Shown piece by piece: positions 1 to 8,178 of a stretch of 64,000 bases of DNA. The DNA is from Shewanella pneumatophori (lineage in GTDB: Bacteria; Pseudomonadota; Gammaproteobacteria; Enterobacterales; Shewanellaceae). Under the pieces are notes generated by a model. It did not search any database. It was not told where the DNA came from and saw nothing but the letters and a program-made list of their open reading frames with translations. The stretch covers positions 248,001 through 312,000 of the forward strand of contig NZ_JAKILB010000001.1 of NCBI RefSeq assembly GCF_023283895.1, read 5' to 3'. Within the stretch, counting starts at the first letter, position 1; each line of letters opens with the position of its first letter. Position numbers and translations under genes: made by a program.

Positions 1-993
1 CAACAACTTGGTTTAGATGCTAGCAATACTAGCTCTAAATTAGAGCAAAAAGATAAGCCTAATCTGGTGGTTATGGTTGTTGGAGAAACCGCAAGGGCGA
101 TGAACTATGCCTATTATGGTTATCAACAACCAACAAATTCACATACTCAAGAACAAGATTTATTGGTTTTTAATAACACCACCTCATGTGGAACGGCTAC
201 AGCGGTGTCATTGCCATGCATGTTTTCCAGAATGGATAGGCAAGATTATGATGAGCGAAGGGCAAAGGCGCAAGATAATGTGATCGACGTACTGTCTCAT
301 GCGGGGATCCAATTGCAATGGTTAGATAATGACAGTGGTTGCAAAGGCGTCTGTAACAACATTAAGCACCTTTTAATCGATAATACTCATAAGTCAAAGT
401 GGTGTAATGGTGAGTCTTGTTATGACCAAGTATTAGTGGATGAATTGGATCATCAATTAGCTGATATTAGTGCCAAAGACACAGTGATTGTGCTGCACAT
501 TTTAGGTTCACATGGTCCGACATATTACCAGCGTTACCCTGTGGAACATCGATTTTTTACGCCAGATTGTCAGCGCAGCGATATACAAAATTGCACAAAA
601 TCAGAGTTGCTCAATACCTATAACAATACTATTTTGTATACGGATTATATTATTTCACAAGTTGTAAATCGCCTTAAACGCGAGAGTAATAAGTTTGATA
701 CGGCGATGCTGTATATGTCGGATCACGGTGAATCATTAGGCGAAAGTGGCTTGTATTTACACGGTGCGCCTTATGCTTTAGCACCTAAAGAGCAAACTCA
801 TATCCCATTTTTAGCATGGTTTTCACCTGAGTTTGCATTGCAAAACAACTTGGATTTAACTTGTCTAAAAAAACAAGCTGCAGCAGGAGGATTCTCTCAC
901 GATAACCTGTTTGATAGCTTACTTGGGTTGATGAATATAACTAGCGAAGTGTATCAAGCCAAAGCAGATATTTTTGCCCGTTGTAGGCGCTAA
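1..993 (+). CDS. eptA: Phosphoethanolamine transferase, EptA/MCR-like sulfatase-fold enzyme (5' partial)
   Basis: The gene enters from outside the window; the reading frame is open from base 1, so only the C-terminal catalytic domain is seen. The family moves phosphoethanolamine from phosphatidylethanolamine to lipid A in the periplasmic face of the inner membrane, lowering surface charge. Family landmarks are clear: the metal/nucleophile region VVGETARA near the start of the visible part, a CGTATAVSLPCMFS block with the usual cysteine pair, HILGSHGPTYY, and the C-terminal metal site MSDHGESLGESGLYLHG. Cysteines in pairs fit a disulfide-rich periplasmic domain. The N-terminal membrane helices must lie upstream. 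Whether it confers polymyxin resistance cannot be read from sequence. A hairpin terminator follows it. Confidence 0.9.
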   Translation, partial: QQLGLDASNTSSKLEQKDKPNLVVMVVGETARAMNYAYYGYQQPTNSHTQEQDLLVFNNTTSCGTATAVSLPCMFSRMDRQDYDERRAKAQDNVIDVLSHAGIQLQWLDNDSGCKGVCNNIKHLLIDNTHKSKWCNGESCYDQVLVDELDHQLADISAKDTVIVLHILGSHGPTYYQRYPVEHRFFTPDCQRSDIQNCTKSELLNTYNNTILYTDYIISQVVNRLKRESNKFDTAMLYMSDHGESLGESGLYLHGAPYALAPKEQTHIPFLAWFSPEFALQNNLDLTCLKKQAAAGGFSHDNLFDSLLGLMNITSEVYQAKADIFARCRR

Positions 994-1019
994 TAATTAT
1001 AAAATATAGTTTCTTCAAA

Positions 1020-1049
1020 AAGAAGCTGGCAACATCTAGCTTCTTGTTT
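1020..1049 (+). terminator. Rho-independent terminator after the phosphoethanolamine transferase
   Basis: AAGAAGCT (1020-1027) pairs with AGCTTCTT (1038-1045) around a 10-base loop, followed by GTTT. It sits about 30 bases past the stop codon. The T-tract is short, so efficiency is uncertain. Confidence 0.6.
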
Positions 1050-1081
1050 AAACTATTGATTGGTATGGATATCAATAAGGG

Positions 1082-2146
1082 ATGGCTAAATTCATGGATA
1101 TGGCACAACATTTATCAGAAACTGAGTTATCGGCAAAGATTTTGCGTCATGCAGTTCCTAAGATGTCGGAGCTTAGTATTCCTGTAACCCCTGATAATTA
1201 CGCAGTATGGTACGAATACTATAAAGGAATAAACCTAGATTTAAAGCGTGCCATCGATGGCCTTTTAGAGAACAAGGTTGAGTTCACTCCAGAGATCTGT
1301 AATAGCTTATATAAGAATTATATTCAGATGCATTATCCGGATATTATCGAAAGTGTTCAGATTGAAACTCAGGTACTCATTAATAGTTTAATTTCCAAGA
1401 TTGCCAGTATGAGCAAAGGCACATCACGTTTTTCGGCGTCACTATCTGAGTTTGATACCGCATTGAAAAACAACGCTGATCCAGCTTTACTGCAAAGACT
1501 GGTAGATGGCGTAACCAGCGAGCTTGATGAAATTATTCATGCTAATAGTCAAATGGATAAGAGCCTCAGTAATATGAACCAAGAGGTCGAGTCGCTCAGG
1601 AATGAGATGCTCGAGCTAAAATCTGAAGTGCTAACGGACCAGCTTACCTCGCTCAATAATCGTCGAGCCTTTGATCAAGAAGTGATAAGCCACATAGATA
1701 GTTTCAATCATGACAACTTTGAAAGTAGCTTATTAGTGGTTGATATTGATTACTTTAAAAAGTTTAACGATACCCACGGCCACCTTATTGGCGACAAAGT
1801 ATTGGCCTACGTTGCGCAAGCGCTAAAAAATGGCGTGAAAGGCGATGATTTTGTCGCCCGTTATGGTGGAGAAGAGTTTGTTATCTTGCTACCCAATACT
1901 AATCATCAAGATGCTCATAAAGTTGCAGAAAATCTGAGACGAAAAATCGCCAATAGAAACTTAACCATAGGTAAAGAGAAAAAACTCCCCCTAGGTAATA
2001 TCACAGTATCTGTTGGCGTTGCATCGTTGAGGCCACACGATGATAAAGACAGCTACTTTATACGTGCTGATGAAGCATTGTATCGAGCTAAGGCGTCAGG
2101 TCGTAATTGCGTAATGGGAGAGGCAGTAGTTGAGACGCCAATTTAG
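1082..2146 (+). CDS. Diguanylate cyclase (GGDEF domain)
   Basis: It makes cyclic di-GMP from two GTP. The C-terminal half is a complete GGDEF domain: LTSLNNRRAF at its start, the metal-binding VVDIDYFKKFND, and the active-site signature RYGGEEF near residue 260, so it should be catalytic. The position of the product-inhibition I-site (RxxD just before GGEEF) reads KGDD, so feedback inhibition is probably absent. The N-terminal ~170 residues are helical, without membrane segments, and end in a coiled-coil-like stretch (SQMDKSLSNMNQEVESLRNE); they are likely a cytoplasmic sensor or dimerisation region that I cannot name. The first ATG sits directly against AAGGG; the ATGs 12 or 18 bases later (starting MDMAQ or MAQHL) are possible true starts. 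Confidence 0.92.
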   Translation: MAKFMDMAQHLSETELSAKILRHAVPKMSELSIPVTPDNYAVWYEYYKGINLDLKRAIDGLLENKVEFTPEICNSLYKNYIQMHYPDIIESVQIETQVLINSLISKIASMSKGTSRFSASLSEFDTALKNNADPALLQRLVDGVTSELDEIIHANSQMDKSLSNMNQEVESLRNEMLELKSEVLTDQLTSLNNRRAFDQEVISHIDSFNHDNFESSLLVVDIDYFKKFNDTHGHLIGDKVLAYVAQALKNGVKGDDFVARYGGEEFVILLPNTNHQDAHKVAENLRRKIANRNLTIGKEKKLPLGNITVSVGVASLRPHDDKDSYFIRADEALYRAKASGRNCVMGEAVVETPI

Positions 2147-2223
2147 AGTGTGTCTGTTATTCCTGTTGTATAACTCGCAGCCTGATACATATCAGTAGTA
2201 ATCAACGTTATTTAGGATGTCAT

Positions 2224-2262
2224 AAGAGAAAGATAAAGCGCGTTTTTATCTTTCTCTTTTTT
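2224..2262 (+). terminator. Strong rho-independent terminator
   Basis: A 14-bp perfect stem (2224-2237 with 2245-2258) closes a 7-base loop and runs into a TTTTTT tract. It lies after the diguanylate cyclase and also separates it from the converging gene on the other strand. Confidence 0.9.
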
Positions 2263-2332
2263 CTACCGCGCTTAACCTTATGCTTTAGAAGCTGGAAGCA
2301 AGTATTGAGTTAACAAAGCCTTTGTTAACTTT

Positions 2333-5059
2333 TTAGCCAATATCAGTTTGAGCAGCGTTATCTGAAGTCGCTTTTAAATCCATATGCATATGAATTAAAC
2401 GCTCTTCCATATCAAAGGTTACTGTGAAGCCTAAACTTTTAGCGAGACTGGCCATATTACGATTTTCAAACATGGTAAAGCCGGTTAACACTAAAGTGTC
2501 GTTATTTTTGTAATAACGAACAAGCTTTTCAAGTAGCATTTTTCCTAGGCCCTGGCCTTGATAATTGCTGCGCACCGCCATCGCAAATTCAGCTTCTGTA
2601 TTATCAGGATCGATAGATGCTCTAATCGCTCCTAATGTTGTTTCCTCGCCATCATCTCCAATAGCGGTTGCGATAAAAGCCATTTCACGGGCGTAATCAA
2701 TTTGGGTTAATACTGCCATCTCTTCATGAGTCATCTTAGAGCGAACACCAAAATAGCGTTTGTATCTATCTTCATCAGAAAGTGAGTTATCAAAGGCTAG
2801 ATGCTTAGGTTCATCCTCGGGCAGAATAGGGCGCAGCATAACTTGATTGCCGTTTTTTAGTTGTGCGGTTTCTTCAAGCTCTTTTGGATAGGGGGAAATA
2901 GCCAAACGCGAGGCGTTATCAATCGGCTCTGCATTTAAACCAATATTGACATCGAGCAAGGTGATTTCTTCTCCTGCACAAAGTACCGGGTTAAGATCGA
3001 GCGTTGCAATTTCAGGGCAATCAATAATTAAGTGTGAGATCTGTGTAAGCATTACGCAAAGCGCGTTCATGTTAAGCCCACGTGGTAAACGTCTATCGCG
3101 GATCTTCTGAGTTTTCAGCGCCTGAATAACCATGTAGCGCGCAAGCGTCATATTTAATGGCGGTAGGGCGACTACAGCATCTTTAGTTGGCTCCCATTCA
3201 GACCCACCTTCACCTAGTAGAATAGCAGGGCCAAATACTGGGTCGTTAGCAACGGCAACCCGGATCTCTTGTGCACCGGCTGTTAGTGCCATTTTCTGTA
3301 CAATTAGTCCTTCAATTTTTGCGTCAGGATTAAGTGACATAACTCGTTCTATCATGGCTTTAGCAGCTTGCTTGACTTCAACATCAGACGTGAGGTTCAG
3401 CATCACACCGTGAACATCTGACTTATGATGGATATCAGGAGATTGTACTTTTAGCGCAATGGGATAGCCGGCTTGTTGTGCATATTCAACCGCTTGTTCA
3501 GCATTCTTGGCAAACCAAGTATCAACGGTATTTAGACCATATGCATCTAATATTCCCCTTGACTCATGGGTTTCTAACAGGGTTTTCCCACTATCAATAG
3601 CTTGCTGTAATTTAGCTCGAGCCGTAACACTGTCGGCAGGAATATTAACAGGGATGGATTGCGGTACTTCTTGCAGTAGCTTTTGGTTACGACGGTACTC
3701 AACCATATGCATAAACGCACCCACTGCACCTTCAGGCGTACGATAGGTTGGTATACGAGACTTAGAGAAGTGTTTACGCGCTTCATAGGCAGAATCTTCA
3801 CCACTCCAGTTGGTTAATACATTAATTTTATGTCGATTGGGATGATTTGAAATGGTTGCTGCAATGGCTTGTGCTATCTCAACGCTTTCACCCAAAGCCG
3901 ATGGTGAATGCAACACTAAGATCGCATCGAGATCATCGCTATCCATTAAGATCTCGAGTGATTTAGCGTAGCGGATAGCATCAGAATCACCACCAATATC
4001 AACTGGATTTTGTCCGGACCAACTTTTTGGCAGGAGCTCATTTAAACGCTGATAAATCTCAGGCGAAAGCGGCGGTAGCTTGCCTCCACCTAAAATGAGC
4101 TCATCAAGCGCAAGTACCGCAGGGCCACCACCATTACTGATAATACCTAAACGCTCGCCTTGTAGCGGACGTGAATGAGCTAAGGTTTCTACTGCAGCAA
4201 AAAGCTCAATCAAATCATTAACTCTTAGCATACCTGCACGTCTAAAGGCTGCTTCGTAAACGGCATCGTTACCAGCAAGCCCGCCAGTGTGCAGTTTTGC
4301 AGCGCTAGTGCCTTCGATGCTGCGACCTGACTTGATTACTAGGATAGGTTTATTACGCGATGCTGCTCGAGCAGCCGACAAAAAGTGACGTTTTTCATTT
4401 ACAGAGTCGATATAGAGCAAAATGGCGTCAGTTTTTGAGTCACGGCCTAAATAGTCGAGTAGTTCGTCAAAGTTAATATCATTGGCATCACCTAGGGAAA
4501 TAAATGATGAAAAACCAATCCCCTTATTATTTGCCCAATCTAATACCGTGGTGCAAATTGCCGCTGACTGAGACACAAATGCAATTTTACCGGGTAGGGC
4601 GGCGGTGTGAGCAAGGCTGGCATTTAACCCTAAGTTAGGCAAAATCATCCCTAAACTGTTAGGCCCCAGAATTCGCATGCCGTAACGCTGTGCATTTTGC
4701 TGGGTCAAGGTAAGTAAGCTTGTGCCATCTTCAGTGAATTCATCCGCAAGGCCTGAGGCCATAACAATCGCAACTTTACAGCCGAATTGAGCTAAGGTTT
4801 CAATAATCGCTGGCACACTGCTCGCCGCAGTACAAATAATGGCAAGATCTGGCTTTAACGGTAATGCTTCGATATTGGGATAAGCCAAAACACCAAGAAC
4901 CGCTTCATACTTAGGTGTAACAGGCATAATAGGACCGGAAAATCCGCCAGAGAGCAGATTCTTCATCAATACGTTACCTGCGCGTTTAGGCCGATTTGAG
5001 GCGCCAATAATGGCAACTGATGTGGGTCTAAAAAGAGTATGAAGCGTACGTTGGCTCAT
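2333..5059 (-). CDS. Bifunctional acyl-CoA synthetase (NDP-forming)-like / GNAT protein lysine acetyltransferase (Pat/YfiQ type)
   Basis: At 908 residues this has the Pat architecture: an N-terminal CoA-binding Rossmann domain (IIGASNRPKRAG near residue 17), succinyl-CoA ligase-like domains, an ATP-grasp domain (GYPIALKVQSPDIHHKSDVHG, around residues 530-550), and a C-terminal GNAT domain with the acetyl-CoA-binding RSNYQGQGLGKMLLEK near residue 845. Pat enzymes acetylate and so inactivate acyl-CoA synthetases such as Acs; the synthetase part usually serves as a sensor rather than a catalyst. The catalytic His of active ADP-forming enzymes may be the one in AAKLHTGG, but I cannot decide whether ligase activity remains. 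It is monocistronic, with AGGATAAG upstream of the ATG. Its role fits a genome region rich in short-chain acyl-CoA metabolism. Confidence 0.9.
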   Translation of the reverse strand: MSQRTLHTLFRPTSVAIIGASNRPKRAGNVLMKNLLSGGFSGPIMPVTPKYEAVLGVLAYPNIEALPLKPDLAIICTAASSVPAIIETLAQFGCKVAIVMASGLADEFTEDGTSLLTLTQQNAQRYGMRILGPNSLGMILPNLGLNASLAHTAALPGKIAFVSQSAAICTTVLDWANNKGIGFSSFISLGDANDINFDELLDYLGRDSKTDAILLYIDSVNEKRHFLSAARAASRNKPILVIKSGRSIEGTSAAKLHTGGLAGNDAVYEAAFRRAGMLRVNDLIELFAAVETLAHSRPLQGERLGIISNGGGPAVLALDELILGGGKLPPLSPEIYQRLNELLPKSWSGQNPVDIGGDSDAIRYAKSLEILMDSDDLDAILVLHSPSALGESVEIAQAIAATISNHPNRHKINVLTNWSGEDSAYEARKHFSKSRIPTYRTPEGAVGAFMHMVEYRRNQKLLQEVPQSIPVNIPADSVTARAKLQQAIDSGKTLLETHESRGILDAYGLNTVDTWFAKNAEQAVEYAQQAGYPIALKVQSPDIHHKSDVHGVMLNLTSDVEVKQAAKAMIERVMSLNPDAKIEGLIVQKMALTAGAQEIRVAVANDPVFGPAILLGEGGSEWEPTKDAVVALPPLNMTLARYMVIQALKTQKIRDRRLPRGLNMNALCVMLTQISHLIIDCPEIATLDLNPVLCAGEEITLLDVNIGLNAEPIDNASRLAISPYPKELEETAQLKNGNQVMLRPILPEDEPKHLAFDNSLSDEDRYKRYFGVRSKMTHEEMAVLTQIDYAREMAFIATAIGDDGEETTLGAIRASIDPDNTEAEFAMAVRSNYQGQGLGKMLLEKLVRYYKNNDTLVLTGFTMFENRNMASLAKSLGFTVTFDMEERLIHMHMDLKATSDNAAQTDIG

Positions 5060-5324
5060 GAACTTATCCTATAAGTCAGTATGTTATGAGTTTACATGAG
5101 GAGTAAGCTTTTACCATAGGATAATAGTCGAAAACTCAAAATGGGCAGTGATGGCAGTACCCAAAAATACATGAGTCATTGACTTAGGCTAACGAGTAAT
5201 ATTCTCATTATTTGAGGCGGGGCTGCAGCTAGGCTTATTTTGATTGCGTGTCAGCATAAGGAAGATATTTAAAGTTTTAGCGAGATAAGTAATGTTGAGT
5301 TAAATTAATGTACTCATTATCAGT

Positions 5325-6527
5325 CTACTTAAATTGTTTGTTATAATTATCAATCCAACTGATTAATTCAGATACTTCTATCGGGGCACTATAGTAATAG
5401 CCTTGCGCATACCTACAATTCATTAGTTTTAGCATCTCGACAACTGAAGCTGTTTCGACCCCTTCAGCAGTAACCTTTACTCTTAATTTACTTCCAAGCT
5501 CAATGATAGCACCCACTATGGCTTGATGTTGAGAATTAATATCCATGTCTGACACAAAGCTTTTGTCGATTTTTATCTCGTCAAAAGGAATAGAGTCTAA
5601 CCTGTCTAGACTAGAATAACTTTTTCCAAAATCATCAAGTGAGACTTCTATTCCATTGGTAATAAACCTCTTGATTGATTCAAGAATTAGGGTTTCATCC
5701 TCTGTTGGTGTAGACTCGGTTATTTCAAGCGTTAAACCAATATCTTTATCTTGTCTATATTGCTTTATTATGTCGCTGACTAACTCTTCACTGATTAAGT
5801 CGTCTGCGCAGATATTAACGGATAACTGATAATTTTTGAGAGTTGTGTGTGTTTCCCAATCGAACAGTGCATTTTCAAGTACGAGCTTGGTTAACCTACA
5901 AGTTAAATTTTCTCTTTCTAAAATCGGCAGAAAAACATCTGGATTTAGTATGACGCTACCATCTATGCAGATCCTAGAGAGCGCTTCAAAGCCAACGACT
6001 CGTTTGGTTTCGAGGTGTATTTTGGGCTGATAATAAACACACAAACCTTGTCTGTTCAGATTGTCTATTATGTCCGCAGTGTTATAAGACAATATAGGCC
6101 AGGACGTTGTTTTATCAGTGGCCAATATGTGTTTATTATTGTGAATGATATTGTAAATATCTGCTGCTCTTAAAGGCATTTTAAAGCTACCGATTAGATT
6201 CAAGTTAAAGCTTAAGGCTAAATTCTCAATTAGATCAAAAACCCATCTGTCGGCCGAGCCAATAATAATAACTGGAGTGACGTTGTCTTTTACTTTAACC
6301 ATGTAATTCATTAGCGCAAACTTGTTATCGATAACTAAGCTTAGATCTATAATGATTAAGTTTATTTTTCTTAATATTGACTCTTTTGCACTTCTTAAGG
6401 TGTTAATAGCAGACTTACTGCATTCAGTATTTTCAAATATGATAGGTAAGCCAGTCATAACATCTACAAACTGCTTCTTTATCGCGCTCCTTACAAACTC
6501 AGACTCCTCTACAATTAGTATCTTCAT
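5325..6527 (-). CDS. Receiver-like domain + EAL cyclic-di-GMP phosphodiesterase
   Basis: It is a predicted cyclic di-GMP hydrolase. Residues 1-130 resemble a response-regulator receiver: ILIVEESEF at the N-terminus, a central IIIDLSL and a FKMPL lysine. The usual acidic pair is Glu-Glu rather than Asp-Asp, so phosphorylation is plausible but atypical. The EAL domain (about residues 155-395) keeps the catalytic set: VYYQPK, EALSRI, NICADD, LEITES, SLDDFGKSYSS, IDKSF and AEGVE. Its ATG overlaps the stop of the upstream HTH gene by four bases (ATGA), so the two are translationally coupled. This layout suggests the HTH protein and the phosphodiesterase act in one response, with no partner kinase nearby. 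Confidence 0.88.
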   Translation of the reverse strand: MKILIVEESEFVRSAIKKQFVDVMTGLPIIFENTECSKSAINTLRSAKESILRKINLIIIDLSLVIDNKFALMNYMVKVKDNVTPVIIIGSADRWVFDLIENLALSFNLNLIGSFKMPLRAADIYNIIHNNKHILATDKTTSWPILSYNTADIIDNLNRQGLCVYYQPKIHLETKRVVGFEALSRICIDGSVILNPDVFLPILERENLTCRLTKLVLENALFDWETHTTLKNYQLSVNICADDLISEELVSDIIKQYRQDKDIGLTLEITESTPTEDETLILESIKRFITNGIEVSLDDFGKSYSSLDRLDSIPFDEIKIDKSFVSDMDINSQHQAIVGAIIELGSKLRVKVTAEGVETASVVEMLKLMNCRYAQGYYYSAPIEVSELISWIDNYNKQFK

Positions 6528-7495
6528 GAGCTTGTTTCCTTTTTATTTGTTCCTAGTAAATTACCTAGTTGCTGCGGAGTAATTATTGCTAATTTTAATA
6601 AAAATCGATTCGCCATTAACTCTGAGCGTTTTAAAAAGTAGGATCTAATATTTACAACTCTTTCCTGAACCTTTAATTTTGTATGTCTAAATGGCTTTAA
6701 CTTTGCAGTGCTCAGCTTACGCACTAGATTGCCATCGCATGTATAAAAGCAAAAATAGCGCATTTTCTTCTGCTGCGAGAACTGGTTAAGGTAGGTTGAC
6801 ATAATACTATTCTCAACCTGTTTGGTTGCACCTGAAGATGAAAATACTATCATCGCATCATGCTCATTTCTGTTACTAGAGTTTATAATGGTTCTTAAGT
6901 CTTTATTTGTTTCTGCTATTTCCTTTATTACATTTTCAGTTGTTGTTAGAAAAAGACTATGACCAATAATTTGGCCATTAAATGCCGTTGCCACCGAAAT
7001 TTTCAGATCGTTTAAACTGTCAAACTCCTCTAATGGTGGATTCAACTTTAAAGTCGGGTTACCTTCATAACGTAAGATCATTTTTAACACTAGATAAAAC
7101 CTGTCATCCCGAATATCGATAGTTTGTATATAATATTCATCATTTCGATAGTAAGGGTGAATAGATTTTTGCTGTTCAGAGTCCGTTTTAATTAAATGAC
7201 TCGACTCTTGAATAAATTGCTTATCGCACGCATAAATGCAAGTTAGCTCATTGTCATATAGTTCAACTATTTCAGCTTGTTTTGCGAGAGAAGGAATATT
7301 TACTCCTCTCTCCCATCTGCTAACTGTTATAGAATCTAAATTGTAAAACAGGCTGCTATGTTGTCTAAGCTGCAAGCAGAGTTGCTCCTGAGAAAGAACA
7401 TTGTTTGCTCGTATCTTTTTAAGGAAGGTGGAAAATACATGGTTTCGTTTGTTTTTTGTGTAACAGTAATTTGTAAAGGTCATATCGTGTTCCAT
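6524..7495 (-). CDS. HTH (XRE-like) transcriptional regulator with unknown C-terminal domain
   Basis: Residues about 20-75 look like a Cro/CI-type helix-turn-helix (FLKKIRANNVLSQEQLCLQL, then ITVSRWERGVNIPS). The rest, about 240 residues, contains no domain I can name and no membrane segment; it is rich in beta-like and charged stretches and may be a sensory or oligomerisation domain. The gene is the first of a two-gene operon with the EAL protein, overlapping it by four bases. AGAGA lies about 6 bases before the ATG. Both genes are AT-richer than the Pat and cytochrome genes beside them. The function is inferred only from the HTH and the coupling to a cyclic di-GMP phosphodiesterase. Confidence 0.75.
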   Translation of the reverse strand: MEHDMTFTNYCYTKNKRNHVFSTFLKKIRANNVLSQEQLCLQLRQHSSLFYNLDSITVSRWERGVNIPSLAKQAEIVELYDNELTCIYACDKQFIQESSHLIKTDSEQQKSIHPYYRNDEYYIQTIDIRDDRFYLVLKMILRYEGNPTLKLNPPLEEFDSLNDLKISVATAFNGQIIGHSLFLTTTENVIKEIAETNKDLRTIINSSNRNEHDAMIVFSSSGATKQVENSIMSTYLNQFSQQKKMRYFCFYTCDGNLVRKLSTAKLKPFRHTKLKVQERVVNIRSYFLKRSELMANRFLLKLAIITPQQLGNLLGTNKKETSS

Positions 7496-7640
7496 TGTTT
7501 TCTCTTAGATAATTTAATATCCATAAATATTGTTGTTTGTTAACGCCATCTATTTCCTCTGGAGGTGATATAATATATGTAACCCACATCTTATGGCTGT
7601 CGTCATTAAAATAGAGACCTGTAACTCTTTCATTATTCAT
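7419..7640 (-). CDS. Possible small protein overlapping the start of the HTH gene
   Basis: A 73-codon frame begins upstream of the HTH regulator and runs 77 bases into it in another frame. The upstream part (YFNDDSHKMWVTYIISPPEE and on to WILNYLREN) has a protein-like composition, while the overlapping part looks like a shadow. There is no good ribosome-binding site. It could be a leader peptide, a remnant of a frameshifted upstream extension, or chance. I recognise no family. Confidence 0.25.
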   Translation of the reverse strand: MNNERVTGLYFNDDSHKMWVTYIISPPEEIDGVNKQQYLWILNYLRENNGTRYDLYKLLLHKKQTKPCIFHLP

Positions 7641-8178
7641 CTGTTTACCATAATAATCGCCAGTGGTTGTGACTAAAATGTGAGTTTAAAATACATATGG
7701 TGTTAATGACACGGCAAGTAAATTTTATTGACTGAATTGGTATGCCTATAGAGTATAAAATAAGTCTTATTTTTGATAATGTTGATTAAAACACTATTTT
7801 TGAGGGGAGTCTAAGGGGGAAGTGAATAATAGTATGTGAATACAATATAAGTGTCACCCGTAAGAGAATAGCTAAGTAATTGGGTACTTAATATTTAATA
7901 GTGAAGGTTTCAGTTAAATAGTTATATTTAATAATATTTTAATCTACCTGATGTTTAATAAGAAGGATGTTTTCTTGCGTCACTAGTTTGATTTCAATAG
8001 CCTGTAAAGATTGCCTGTCATAAAAAATTAATATAATAATGGGGTTTATTGTTTCAGTAATTCCCGACAAGATTGTGAAAAGTTTCATTAGAACAATTTG
8101 CTGCTGGTTTTATATCAAAAATACCGAGTTATCAGACCAGTAATTGGTGTAACGATGTTGTTACACCAATTTAAGGGC
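7641..8178. other. 538-bp AT-rich intergenic region
   Basis: No convincing open frame is seen on either strand. It is strongly AT-rich. The right end holds a perfect hairpin (8142-8171, listed separately); the left end should hold the promoter of the HTH-EAL operon, but I could not pick a clear -35/-10 pair. Confidence 0.5.
8142..8171 (-). terminator. Hairpin downstream of the octahaem cytochrome gene
   Basis: A 12-bp perfect stem (8142-8153 with 8160-8171) and 6-base loop start 8 bases past the cytochrome stop codon. There is no U-tract after it on the minus strand, so it may protect the mRNA end or act with other factors instead of terminating on its own. Confidence 0.5.
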
